Notes: generated from the letters alone by a model not told the origin. Shown: positions 1 through 7,895, counted from the first letter of the stretch. The stretch: DNA of 38,263 bases from Flavobacteriales bacterium (GCA_900770875.1 CAAGLV010000049.1:1-38263), one strand, 5' to 3'. Translations and numbers: made by a program.

Positions 1-1
1 C

Positions 2-97
2 ATCGGAGTTTTACTTATTATATATAAGGTAAAATGGTTTTGGGCTAAACTGGAGCAAAGATTACAACGGAAAGCCCGACCGAAGGGAACGCCCTAA
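2..97 (+). CDS. C-terminal tail of an unidentified membrane protein (5' end outside window)
   Basis: An open frame runs from the left edge to a TAA at 95-97 and encodes about 31 residues. It starts with a hydrophobic stretch (IGVLLIIYKVKWFW) that looks like the end of a membrane segment. It then becomes strongly basic and ends in LQRKARPKGTP. The last 30 bases are GC-rich, unlike the AT-rich surroundings, and I recall similar motifs recurring in Bacteroidota genomes. The gene converges on the YihY gene that ends at 119. The family cannot be named from this fragment, and the frame could be open by chance, although a membrane segment followed by a basic tail is what a real inner-membrane protein end looks like. 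Confidence 0.5.
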   Translation: MGVLLIIYKVKWFWAKLEQRLQRKARPKGTP

Positions 98-118
98 AAT
101 ACAGCTCTACTTTATAAA

Positions 119-1027
119 TTATTCGTAAATGACTTTTCGAGTTTTTGCATTTTTTGACGGAACAATTTTATAACCTTTATTTTCGGAATATACTTTTGTA
201 AATTTTGCTCCAATAAAAATTATGGTTACTACATAATAAATCCATAATAGTAAAACGACTAAAGATCCGGCAGATCCAAAAATTGCGGAGTATTTTGAAT
301 TAGTTATGTATATGGCTATTAAATTTTTCGCAATAAAGAATAAAATTGTTGTAAAAATTGCTCCTGCAAATGCCGATTTACTAGGGACACTAGCATCGGG
401 CAAAATCTTAAAAAAGATATAGAAGATTAATATTGATACTGTTACAATTAAAATATTATTTAAAAGTAATATTGTATTTGATGTAAATGCTTCGTTTTGT
501 AATTTTAAAAAGTTAAATAATTCTTCGCCAAATGCCACTAATACACTGTTTAAAATAACGGTACTTAAAAGAACTAATCCTAAAGCCATTATTGTTACAA
601 ATGATAATCCACGTTGAATTAAAAATGCTAACCACGCTTGTTTTGTGATTAATTCGACTCTAAAAATTAAGTTTAAAGAATCTTGCATATCGGTAAACAT
701 TGTGGTTGCACCAAATAATAAAATACCAATCCCGATATAAAGTGCGAATGAACTATCGCCGGAAACAGCCGAATTTTCGACAAAATTTTGCACTGCTAAT
801 GCAACTTCAGAACCAACGATATTTTTAAGTTCGTAATATAAATGATTCTCGATTGCGTCTTTTTTAAAAAATAAACTTGCACCCGAAATTAATATCAGAA
901 CCAAAGGCGATAACGAAAAAATAGTGTAATAAGTTAAAGATGCACTTTTTTTTAAAATGCGATCTTCGCCAAGCTCTAATACAATTTGCTTTAAAATTTT
1001 AAAATAAAATTTTAGTTGTTTCATCAT
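119..1027 (-). CDS. YihY/virulence factor BrkB family inner-membrane protein
   Basis: This is a polytopic membrane protein of about 302 residues with several hydrophobic helices (for example around LTYYTIFSLSPLVLILISG and the C-terminal LVVLLLWIYYVVTIIFIGA). The signature SLTYYTIFSLSPL near the N-terminus and the GS-x-LVVLLLWIYY segment near the end are typical of the YihY/BrkB family, whose function is poorly known; the old label RNase BN is wrong for it. The frame stays open up to 1114, but that extension runs across a terminator hairpin (1056-1084) and a TAGATTTG promoter element (1040-1047). Translation therefore most likely begins at one of the adjacent ATG codons at 1027 or 1024. The gene follows pdhC on the same strand but has its own promoter. 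Confidence 0.85.
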   Translation of the reverse strand: MMKQLKFYFKILKQIVLELGEDRILKKSASLTYYTIFSLSPLVLILISGASLFFKKDAIENHLYYELKNIVGSEVALAVQNFVENSAVSGDSSFALYIGIGILLFGATTMFTDMQDSLNLIFRVELITKQAWLAFLIQRGLSFVTIMALGLVLLSTVILNSVLVAFGEELFNFLKLQNEAFTSNTILLLNNILIVTVSILIFYIFFKILPDASVPSKSAFAGAIFTTILFFIAKNLIAIYITNSKYSAIFGSAGSLVVLLLWIYYVVTIIFIGAKFTKVYSENKGYKIVPSKNAKTRKVIYE

Positions 1028-1039
1028 TTTATAAAAATA

Positions 1040-1047
1040 CAAATCTA
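1040..1047 (-). promoter_or_regulatory. -7 promoter element of the YihY gene (TAGATTTG)
   Basis: On the minus strand TAGATTTG matches the Bacteroidota TAnnTTTG element exactly. It lies just downstream of the pdhC terminator and would start transcription near 1033, a few bases before the ATG at 1027. I see no well-spaced TTG for the -33 box. Confidence 0.5.
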
Positions 1048-1051
1048 ATTC

Positions 1052-1084
1052 AAAAAAAAGGTCATTCGAAACGAATGACCTTTT
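1052..1084 (-). terminator. Rho-independent terminator after pdhC
   Basis: A 13-bp stem (1056-1068 with 1072-1084) contains GGTCATTCG and CGAATGACC around a 3-nt loop. On the minus strand it is followed by a run of eight T (1052-1059). It ends the pdhA-pdhC transcript. Confidence 0.9.
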
Positions 1085-1120
1085 AAATTTTATTGAAAAT
1101 ATATAAGAAAACAATACAAA

Positions 1121-2722
1121 TTATACTAACATTGTAACTGGATTTTCTATATATGTTTTTAACGTTTGTAAAAATTGAGCTCCTGTTGCTCCGTCTACCG
1201 TTCTGTGATCGCAAGCTAAAGACAATTTCATTGTATTACCAACTACAATTTGTCCATTTTTTACGACTGGTTTTTCGATAATTGCACCAACAGATAAGAT
1301 ACAAGAGTTTGGTTGATTGATAATCGAAGTAAATGATTCGATACCAAACATTCCTAAATTAGATACAGAGAAAGTAGATTTATCCATTTCGTCTGCTTTT
1401 AATTTACGCTCTCTTGCACGACCTGCATAATCTTTAATTTCGGCAGAAATTTGAGAAAACGATTTTTGATCTGTATTTTTTACTACTGGCACTAATAAAC
1501 CATCTTCTACAGCAACTGCAACACCAATATTAATATCGCCATGTTGAACAATTTTATCGTCGTGCCACGTTGCATTAATTGCTGGATGTTTACGTAACGC
1601 CATTGCACAAGCCTTAACCACAATATCGTTAAAAGATACTTTTGTATTTGGTACTGCGTTTAATTGTTTACGTGCTTCGATGGCATTATCCATATCTAAT
1701 TCGATATTTAAATAATAATGAGGCGCTGTATATTTAGATTCTGCTAAACGTTTTGCAATTACTTTACGCATTGATGAGTTAGGGAACTCTTGATCTTCTC
1801 CAGAAATAAATTGTTGAACAGGTTGAGCAACCGCTTTAACTTCTGCTTTAGCTTCTGTAACCTCAACTTTAGCAACAGCCGGTGTAAAGTTTTCTACGTC
1901 TTTCTTTACGATACGACCATGATCTCCTGATCCTTTAACCTCAGCTAAATTAATTCCTTTATCTTTTGCAATAGATTTAGCTAAAGGTGAAGCAAAAATA
2001 CGATCGTTTGAAGATTGAGTTGATGTAACATCTAATTCAACCACAATTGGTTTTTCTTCTTCGATTACTTCTGCTACTGGTTGAGCCGACGCAACTTTAC
2101 CTCCATTATTAACAATTGCAGTTACATCTGTACCTGCTTCGCCAATAATCGCTAAAATTGTATCTACCGGAGCAGGTTCGTTTTCTTTTGCTCCTTGGTA
2201 TAATAAAACACCATCAAATTCAGATTCGAATTCCTGAACCGCTTTATCTGTTTCGATTTCGGCTAAGATATCACCTTCGCTTACTTTATCACCAACTTGT
2301 TTATGCCAAACAACTACCGTTCCTTCTTCCATTGTATCAGAAAGGCGAGGCATTGTAACTACATTTACATTTGTTGGAATTTCTACAACTGTTGCTACTT
2401 GAGGAGCTGCTTCTACAACAACTTCTTCTTTTGCTTCTGTTACATTTGTTGTAGATCCTCCGATTAAAGCCGAAATATCTTCACCTTCGTTTCCGATAAT
2501 CGCTAAAACCGTATCTACAGGAGCAGGTTCGTTTTCTTTTGCTCCTTGGTATAATAATACTCCGTTAAATTCAGATTCGAATTCTTGGATTGCTTTATCT
2601 GTTTCAATTTCGGCAATTACATCACCTTCTGAAATTTTATCTCCTACATTTTTGTGCCACTTTACAACAGTTCCCTCTTCCATTGTATCGCTTAAGCGAG
2701 GCATTGTAATAATTTCTGCCAT
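1121..2722 (-). CDS. pdhC: Pyruvate dehydrogenase complex E2, dihydrolipoamide acetyltransferase
   Basis: E2 transfers the acetyl group from lipoyl-lysine to CoA and forms the core of the pyruvate dehydrogenase complex. The 533-residue protein holds two lipoyl domains (about residues 1-87 and 121-205), each with the ETDKA motif that carries the lipoylated lysine (K43 and K160). Alanine- and valine-rich linkers follow, then a peripheral-subunit-binding domain near 243-280 (FASPLAKSIAKDKGI) and the catalytic domain, with the active-site motif DHRTVDG (H506, D510) close to the C-terminus. The two lipoyl domains are almost identical, even in parts of the DNA. The gene starts 8 bases after the pdhA stop, so the two are cotranscribed. 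E1 beta and E3 are not in this window. Confidence 0.97.
   Translation of the reverse strand: MAEIITMPRLSDTMEEGTVVKWHKNVGDKISEGDVIAEIETDKAIQEFESEFNGVLLYQGAKENEPAPVDTVLAIIGNEGEDISALIGGSTTNVTEAKEEVVVEAAPQVATVVEIPTNVNVVTMPRLSDTMEEGTVVVWHKQVGDKVSEGDILAEIETDKAVQEFESEFDGVLLYQGAKENEPAPVDTILAIIGEAGTDVTAIVNNGGKVASAQPVAEVIEEEKPIVVELDVTSTQSSNDRIFASPLAKSIAKDKGINLAEVKGSGDHGRIVKKDVENFTPAVAKVEVTEAKAEVKAVAQPVQQFISGEDQEFPNSSMRKVIAKRLAESKYTAPHYYLNIELDMDNAIEARKQLNAVPNTKVSFNDIVVKACAMALRKHPAINATWHDDKIVQHGDINIGVAVAVEDGLLVPVVKNTDQKSFSQISAEIKDYAGRARERKLKADEMDKSTFSVSNLGMFGIESFTSIINQPNSCILSVGAIIEKPVVKNGQIVVGNTMKLSLACDHRTVDGATGAQFLQTLKTYIENPVTMLV
2169..2206. repeat. 38-bp direct repeat inside pdhC, copy 1 (second lipoyl domain)
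   Basis: These 38 bases are identical to 2520-2557, exactly 351 bases (117 codons) away. They encode the YQGAKENEPAP part of the lipoyl fold. The identity reflects tandem duplication or gene conversion of the lipoyl domain. Confidence 0.9.
2520..2557. repeat. 38-bp direct repeat inside pdhC, copy 2 (first lipoyl domain)
   Basis: Identical partner of 2169-2206, in the same reading frame and at the same place in the first lipoyl domain. Confidence 0.9.
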
Positions 2723-2730
2723 GGTTTTAT

Positions 2731-3732
2731 TTAGTTATTTTCAACTTTATCTAGAAATGGATAGTCTTCTTGCGCATAGATATTATCGTACATTACATTA
2801 GGATCTGGATAAGGTGAATTTTCTGCGAATTCTACACATTTTTCTACCTCTTCTTTTACCTCATCAACAATAGCATCTAATTGCTCTTGTGTTGCCCAAC
2901 CATTAACTAAGATATGCTCTTGTACATTTAAAATTGGATCTTCTTGTTTGTAAGCTTCTACCTCTTCTTTTGTACGATATGGCTCGGCATCAGACATCGA
3001 GTGTCCGCGGTAACGGTATGTACGGATATCTAAGAAAGTTGGTCCATCTCCACGACGAGCACGCTCGATAGCTTCGTAAGCAGCTTCTGCTACTTTTACG
3101 GGATCCATTCCGTCTACTGGCATAGATGGCATATCGTATCCTAAGCCTAATTTCCAAATATCTTCGTGATTAGCTGTACGTTTTACAGAAGTTCCCATTG
3201 CGTATTGATTATTTTCGCAAACAAAAACAACTGGTAATTTCCAGTTCATTGCCATATTAAATGTTTCGTGTAATGTTCCCTGACGAGTTGCACCATCTCC
3301 CATTAAACAAATCGTAACATTTTTACGGTCGTTATATTTATCTCCAAAAGCAATTCCTGCTCCTAAGTTAATTTGTCCACCAACGATTCCGTGTCCTCCA
3401 AAAAAGTTATGTTCTTTACTAAAGATATGCATAGAACCTCCTAAACCTTGAGAAGTACCTGTTGCTTTACCACACATTTCTGCCATAATGCGTTTAGGAT
3501 CTACTCCCATCGCCATTGGCCAAACGTGACAACGGTAAGCAGTAATTACTCTGTCTTCTGGTTGCATTGCATGTAAAAAACCAGCAGGTAAGGCTTCTTG
3601 ACCATTGTATAAATGTAAGAATCCTCTGATTTTTTGCTTTAAATATAATGAACGGCTTTTGTCTTCGAAGCGACGCCAAAAATTCATATCTTTATACCAT
3701 TGAAGGTATTTTTCTTGCGTTAATTTTTCCAT
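2731..3732 (-). CDS. pdhA: Pyruvate dehydrogenase E1 component, alpha subunit
   Basis: The alpha subunit of the thiamine-diphosphate-dependent E1 decarboxylates pyruvate together with E1 beta and passes the acetyl group to E2. The 333-residue length is typical of the heterotetrameric type. The ThDP/Mg motif is visible as GDGATRQG (G145-G147) followed by ENN (N174-N175), and the conserved loop RYRGHSMSD is present near residue 240. The partner gene pdhB is absent from the neighbourhood; the next gene is pdhC. A TTG-N20-TAAATTTG promoter lies at 3753-3783. Confidence 0.96.
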   Translation of the reverse strand: MEKLTQEKYLQWYKDMNFWRRFEDKSRSLYLKQKIRGFLHLYNGQEALPAGFLHAMQPEDRVITAYRCHVWPMAMGVDPKRIMAEMCGKATGTSQGLGGSMHIFSKEHNFFGGHGIVGGQINLGAGIAFGDKYNDRKNVTICLMGDGATRQGTLHETFNMAMNWKLPVVFVCENNQYAMGTSVKRTANHEDIWKLGLGYDMPSMPVDGMDPVKVAEAAYEAIERARRGDGPTFLDIRTYRYRGHSMSDAEPYRTKEEVEAYKQEDPILNVQEHILVNGWATQEQLDAIVDEVKEEVEKCVEFAENSPYPDPNVMYDNIYAQEDYPFLDKVENN

Positions 3733-3752
3733 AATTGCACAATTCGTTACAA

Positions 3753-3783
3753 CAAATTTAAACTAAACTTTATTAGTGTCCAA
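3753..3783 (-). promoter_or_regulatory. Promoter of pdhA-pdhC (TTG-N20-TAAATTTG)
   Basis: On the minus strand TAAATTTG (3753-3760) fits the TAnnTTTG element. A TTG (3781-3783) lies 20 bases upstream, the spacing expected for the main sigma factor of Bacteroidota. It sits between the cytidine deaminase stop codon and pdhA. Confidence 0.7.
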
Positions 3784-3788
3784 AAATG

Positions 3789-4262
3789 CTAGTCTAAAAA
3801 ATCTTCTGTAAAATAAAAAGGTAACAAATCTTTAGCGCTTTCTACATTTAAGATTTGCCCTTCGTTACCAGATAAAAATATCTCGATATTTTGCTCTTGC
3901 TTGTTCTCAATTTCAAGAATGTATTGACGACACATTCCACAAGGAGGCAAAGGATAATTTATATTGATTGTAGATACAGCTAATTTTTTTACTTTAATAT
4001 TTGGGAAATTGGCATTAACGTATGCTAATAAGCCACGCTCTGCACAAATTCCGACAGGATAAGATGCATTTTCTTGATTGCTACTAGCAAAAACTTGGCC
4101 ATCTTCTAACTCAACAGCTGCACCTACATGAAATTTAGAATATGGAGCGTAAGCAGTTTTAGAAATTGAATTGGCTTTTGTAATAAGCGTTTTATTATCT
4201 TCTTGCAATTCGCTTAAAGAATCGAATACATTATACTCGAAACTAAATTTTTCTTTTTTCAT
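3789..4262 (-). CDS. cdd: Cytidine deaminase
   Basis: This enzyme hydrolytically deaminates cytidine and deoxycytidine to uridine and deoxyuridine in pyrimidine salvage. The zinc site is clear: ICAERGLLAY gives ligand C73 and catalytic acid E75, and PPCGMCRQ gives ligands C108 and C111. Substrate-binding residues appear in YAPYSKFHVGAA and in ENASYP. At 157 residues it belongs to the short, tetrameric class with an all-cysteine zinc site. It lies upstream of pdhA on the same strand, but pdhA has its own promoter. It is divergent from the AAA ATPase gene at 4376. Confidence 0.95.
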   Translation of the reverse strand: MKKEKFSFEYNVFDSLSELQEDNKTLITKANSISKTAYAPYSKFHVGAAVELEDGQVFASSNQENASYPVGICAERGLLAYVNANFPNIKVKKLAVSTININYPLPPCGMCRQYILEIENKQEQNIEIFLSGNEGQILNVESAKDLLPFYFTEDFLD

Positions 4263-4375
4263 AGTGTTTTAAAAGTAAAAAACAGAATCTTACTTTATTT
4301 AAAATTAAACAAATAAATCCCTTTAACTATTTTTAAAACTAGAAAAAGGAAGTAAATTTATAAAAAATAGTTGTT

Positions 4376-5893
4376 ATGTTAAAGAAAATTTACGGAAGTG
4401 CAATTTTTGGTGTTTCGGCACAAACAATTATTGTAGAGGTAAATATCGATCAAGGTGTGGGATATCATTTAGTTGGTTTACCCGATTCGGCTATTAAAGA
4501 AAGTAATTTTAGAATACAAGCTGCTTTAAAAAATATTGGATATAAAATTCCTGGTAAAAAAATCACCATCAATATGGCGCCAGCCGATTTACAAAAAGAA
4601 GGCTCGGCTTACGATTTAACAATAGCTATTGGTATTTTATCTGCTTCGGAGCAAATTAACAACTCTTCTATCGAAGATTACATTATCATGGGCGAATTAT
4701 CTTTAGATGGATCTTTACGGCCAATTAAAGGAGCATTACCTATTACTATACAAGCCAAAAACGAAGGTTTTAAAGGAATTATTTTACCTAAAGCAAATGC
4801 CGACGAAGCTGCTGTAGTAAACGATATTAATGTTTATGGAGTTGATAATATACTTGATGTTATACAATTTTTAAACAACGAAATCAACTTAACACCTCAT
4901 CAATTTGATATTAATCAACACAGTAACGAACAATTAAATCAATACAACTATTGTTTTTCGGATGTAAAGGGACAAGAAAATGTTAAACGCGCAATGGAAA
5001 TTGCAGCTGCAGGCGGACACAATATTATATTAATTGGACCACCTGGCAGCGGAAAAACCATGTTAGCTAAGCGCATTGCTTCTATTTTACCACCAATGAC
5101 AATTAACGAAGCTTTAGAAACTACCAAAATACATAGCGTTGCCGGTAAACTTGGGAAACGATCGCTAATTTTAACGCGTCCGTTTATTTCGCCTCATCAT
5201 ACCATTTCTGACGTTGCTTTGGTTGGAGGCGGATCGTATCCTCAACCAGGCGAAATATCATTATCGCATAATGGCGTTTTATTTTTAGACGAATTGCCCG
5301 AATTTAAACGCTCGGTTTTAGAAGTGATGCGCCAACCATTAGAAGATCGAGAAGTTACAATTTCGAGAGCTAAATTTACGGTAACTTATCCTTCGAGTTT
5401 CATGTTAGTTGCTTCGATGAATCCAAGTCCGAGTGGCTATTTTGCAGACGATCCACAAAACACATCTACCATTAACGAAATGCAGCGTTATATGAATAAA
5501 ATTTCGGGACCATTGTTGGATCGAATCGATTTGCATATCGAAGTTACACCTGTTCCGTTTGATGATTTATCACAAGCCAGAAATGGCGAAAAATCGGAAG
5601 TGATTAAAAAGCGAGTTGTTGAAGCCAGAAAAATTCAAACCAATCGATTTAAAGATTCAACCATTCACTACAATTCGCAAATGGGCCCAAAAGAATTAGA
5701 TTTGTTTTGCGAGTTAAACGAAGCTTCTAAAACACTGATAAAAACAGCCATGGATCGATTAAATTTATCGGCACGTGCATACGATCGTATTTTACGCGTT
5801 GCGCGCACCATTGCCGATTTAGATTATTCTGAAAAAATTGAAGCCAAACACATTGCCGAAGCTATTCAATACCGAAGTTTAGATCGGAATTAA
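4376..5893 (+). CDS. comM: YifB/ComM family Mg-chelatase-like AAA+ ATPase
   Basis: Family members act as hexameric DNA helicases; ComM promotes branch migration during natural transformation. The 505-residue protein has an N-terminal ChlI/Lon-like domain (about 1-165, with the motifs VGLPDSAIKES and NMAPADLQKEG). An AAA+ core follows with Walker A GPPGSGKT at 221-228, a Walker B segment VLFLDELPEF, and an SMNPSPSGY sensor region; a C-terminal Mg-chelatase domain ends near RARAYDRILRVARTIADL. It is a single gene with a bidirectional terminator shared with phoH. The ComM role in DNA uptake is inferred from the family; no competence genes lie nearby. Confidence 0.93.
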   Translation: MLKKIYGSAIFGVSAQTIIVEVNIDQGVGYHLVGLPDSAIKESNFRIQAALKNIGYKIPGKKITINMAPADLQKEGSAYDLTIAIGILSASEQINNSSIEDYIIMGELSLDGSLRPIKGALPITIQAKNEGFKGIILPKANADEAAVVNDINVYGVDNILDVIQFLNNEINLTPHQFDINQHSNEQLNQYNYCFSDVKGQENVKRAMEIAAAGGHNIILIGPPGSGKTMLAKRIASILPPMTINEALETTKIHSVAGKLGKRSLILTRPFISPHHTISDVALVGGGSYPQPGEISLSHNGVLFLDELPEFKRSVLEVMRQPLEDREVTISRAKFTVTYPSSFMLVASMNPSPSGYFADDPQNTSTINEMQRYMNKISGPLLDRIDLHIEVTPVPFDDLSQARNGEKSEVIKKRVVEARKIQTNRFKDSTIHYNSQMGPKELDLFCELNEASKTLIKTAMDRLNLSARAYDRILRVARTIADLDYSEKIEAKHIAEAIQYRSLDRN

Positions 5894-5907
5894 AATTGAT
5901 CTATAAC

Positions 5908-5940
5908 AAAAAAGGTACGATTTACATCATACCTTTTCTT
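5908..5940. terminator. Bidirectional terminator between comM and phoH
   Basis: AAAAGGTA (5910-5917) pairs with TACCTTTT (5930-5937). The stem continues inward through GAT/ATC after one mismatch, around a TTAC loop. A and T runs flank it on both sides, so it can end transcripts from either of the convergent genes. Confidence 0.75.
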
Positions 5941-5954
5941 TATATCTTATTAAT

Positions 5955-6956
5955 TTACGCTTCGGGCTTTGTTACTTTTTCAGCTTGTTTCGCTTCAAAG
6001 AATTCGCGTTCCTTTTCTTCCGACGTTTTATATGCTTTTAAAATATCACGTACCAATTGATGGCGAACCACATCGCGATCGTCTAAAAAGATAAACCCAA
6101 TATCTTTTACTCCTTTTAGAATATGAATCGCTTCTTTTAATCCCGATTTTTGTTTTGGTGGTAAATCGATTTGCTCTGGATCTCCTGTGATGATAAACTT
6201 CGAGTTTTTACCCATACGCGTTAAAAACATTTTCATTTGCGCATAGGTTGTATTTTGTGCTTCGTCTAAAATTACAAAAGCATCATCTAAGGTACGACCA
6301 CGCATAAAAGCTAACGGCGCAATTTCTATTACTCCTTTTTCGATATAACCTTGTAATTTTTCGTAATGAATCATATCCTTTAATGCATCGTATAAAGGTT
6401 GCATATAAGGATCTAATTTTTCTTTCATATCACCAGGTAAAAAACCTAAGTTTTCACCAGCTTCTACGGCCGGACGCGTTAATATGATACGACGAACCTC
6501 TCTGTTTTTTAATGCTTGCACAGCCAAAGCAACTCCGGTATAGGTTTTACCTGTTCCGGCTGGTCCAATTGCAAAAGTCATATCTTTTGTATGTACAAGA
6601 TCGGTTAATTTTTTTTGTCCTGGTGTTTGTGGTTTAATTAATTTTCCGCTTACACCGTGCAAAATAATTTCGTCTTCTTTTTTCATCTGAAGCATTTCTA
6701 ACTGATCTTCCATCATAATAATTTCGAGATCACGATTATTCAGACGATTATATCTTAAAATATGATTGATAATTTTAACTACTTTTTGTTGAAAAACTTC
6801 TAATTCGTCTTCGTTTCCAAAAACTGTTAAAGTAGTTCCTCTACCAATAATCTTAAGTTTCGGATAATATTCTTTTATACGTTTTATATGCTCATTATTA
6901 GGACCATAAAAGTCTTGAGCGTTTATTTCGTTAAGTTCTATATTAATTTCAGTCAA
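5955..6956 (-). CDS. PhoH family protein (PhoH-like ATPase)
   Basis: This is a cytoplasmic P-loop ATPase of 333 residues. An N-terminal segment of about 100 residues resembles the KH-like domain of PhoH-like proteins. The ATPase core has Walker A GPAGTGKT (131-138), Walker B FVILDEAQN and the sensor-like IITGDPEQIDLP. The family is linked to RNA metabolism and often sits with ybeY in other bacteria; here ybeY is not adjacent. It is divergent from the SAM-hydrolase-like gene and has a TTG-N23-TATTTTTG promoter in the shared intergenic region. Confidence 0.93.
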   Translation of the reverse strand: MTEINIELNEINAQDFYGPNNEHIKRIKEYYPKLKIIGRGTTLTVFGNEDELEVFQQKVVKIINHILRYNRLNNRDLEIIMMEDQLEMLQMKKEDEIILHGVSGKLIKPQTPGQKKLTDLVHTKDMTFAIGPAGTGKTYTGVALAVQALKNREVRRIILTRPAVEAGENLGFLPGDMKEKLDPYMQPLYDALKDMIHYEKLQGYIEKGVIEIAPLAFMRGRTLDDAFVILDEAQNTTYAQMKMFLTRMGKNSKFIITGDPEQIDLPPKQKSGLKEAIHILKGVKDIGFIFLDDRDVVRHQLVRDILKAYKTSEEKEREFFEAKQAEKVTKPEA

Positions 6957-6983
6957 ATGTGCTATTGTTTTGGTTTATTAACA

Positions 6984-6991
6984 CAAAAATA
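6984..6991 (-). promoter_or_regulatory. -7 promoter element of phoH (TATTTTTG)
   Basis: On the minus strand TATTTTTG matches TAnnTTTG, with a TTG 23 bases upstream. The predicted start of transcription is near 6977, about 20 bases before the phoH ATG. It lies 5 bases from the opposite-strand element at 6997. Confidence 0.6.
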
Positions 6992-6996
6992 AACAA

Positions 6997-7004
6997 TATA
7001 TTTG
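6997..7004 (+). promoter_or_regulatory. -7 promoter element of the SAM-hydrolase-like/hemJ/gldFG operon (TATATTTG)
   Basis: TATATTTG fits TAnnTTTG exactly. Transcription would begin around 7011. This places the ATG at 7023 inside the transcript and excludes the TTG codon at 7002 as a start. The nearest TTG upstream (6970-6972) is 24 bases away, slightly long. Confidence 0.6.
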
Positions 7005-7022
7005 CTAAGTATTACAAGAATA

Positions 7023-7868
7023 ATGGCAATTATTACATTAACAACCGATTTTGGTACAAAAGATTATTTTGTTGCAAGCTTAAAAGGAGCAATTCTGAAA
7101 GAATTGTCGGATGTTACTATTATAGATATTTCGCATCAGATAAGTCATTACGATTTATCCGAAGCAGCATACATTATTCGCAATTCTTACGACGAATTTC
7201 CGAAAGGAACAATCCACATTATTGGCGTAAATTCGTTAAGTACGCCCGACCAAAAACCTATTTGTGCTAAAATTAATGGCCATTATTTTATTTGTGGAGA
7301 TAATGGAATTTTATCATTAATTAGCCAATCTGAAACTCCCGAAGAAATTTACGAGATTACTGTTCGTCCCGAAGGAATTGAAAGTTTATTTCCGGTTAAA
7401 AATTGTTTTGTGCCTGTTGCTTGTCATTTGGCCCGAGGTGGTTTACCTAGTTTATTAGGTTTTAAACGCAGCGATTTTAAACAATTAAACGAATTAAAAC
7501 CAATTTATCGCGACGATAAGTTTTTAGTTGGTAATGTAATTTACATTGATCATTTCGGAAATGTTGTAACCAATATTACCCGAAGTTATTTTGAAGAAAT
7601 TGCAGCCGATCGTCCATTTAAAATTATTTTAAGACAGAAAGATTACTCGATGACCGATATTACCGAAATTTTTGAACATTATAATGATGTTGTTCAGGAT
7701 TTTTCGAAAGAATTTCAGGCGTTGGGTAGAACCTTATGCTTATTTAATTCGGCCGGTTTTCTTGAAGCTACTTTGTACAAAAGTAATCCCGAAGTTACAG
7801 GTGGAGCAAACCAATTAATGGGACTAAAAAAAGGAGATACAATTACAATTGAGTTTGAGAATGAATAA
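7023..7868 (+). CDS. SAM hydroxide adenosyltransferase-like protein (DUF62 family), predicted active site altered
   Basis: Family enzymes split S-adenosylmethionine into adenosine and methionine; relatives are SAM-dependent chlorinases and fluorinases. The 281-residue protein shows the family start (ITLTTDFGTKDYFVASLKGAIL), the GHYFICGDNGILS segment, PVACHLARGG, and the C-terminal domain around IDHFGNVVTNI. The usual VDPGVG-x2-R motif is here GVNSLSTPDQK. By my alignment the catalytic Asp, Arg and His of the characterised enzymes are N70, Q77 and P124. It may therefore bind SAM without hydrolysing it, or use other residues. The ATG at 7023 is chosen because the promoter (6997-7004) overlaps the alternative start at 7002. 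It is first in an operon with hemJ, gldF and gldG. Confidence 0.85.
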   Translation: MAIITLTTDFGTKDYFVASLKGAILKELSDVTIIDISHQISHYDLSEAAYIIRNSYDEFPKGTIHIIGVNSLSTPDQKPICAKINGHYFICGDNGILSLISQSETPEEIYEITVRPEGIESLFPVKNCFVPVACHLARGGLPSLLGFKRSDFKQLNELKPIYRDDKFLVGNVIYIDHFGNVVTNITRSYFEEIAADRPFKIILRQKDYSMTDITEIFEHYNDVVQDFSKEFQALGRTLCLFNSAGFLEATLYKSNPEVTGGANQLMGLKKGDTITIEFENE

Positions 7869-7895
7869 TATTCTCATGGAAATGATTTAAATAAA

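Noticed and set aside
6959..7270. Plus-strand open frame at the start of the SAM-hydrolase-like gene
   Set aside because: It overlaps the well-supported gene at 7023-7868 in another frame and has no recognisable family or promoter of its own.
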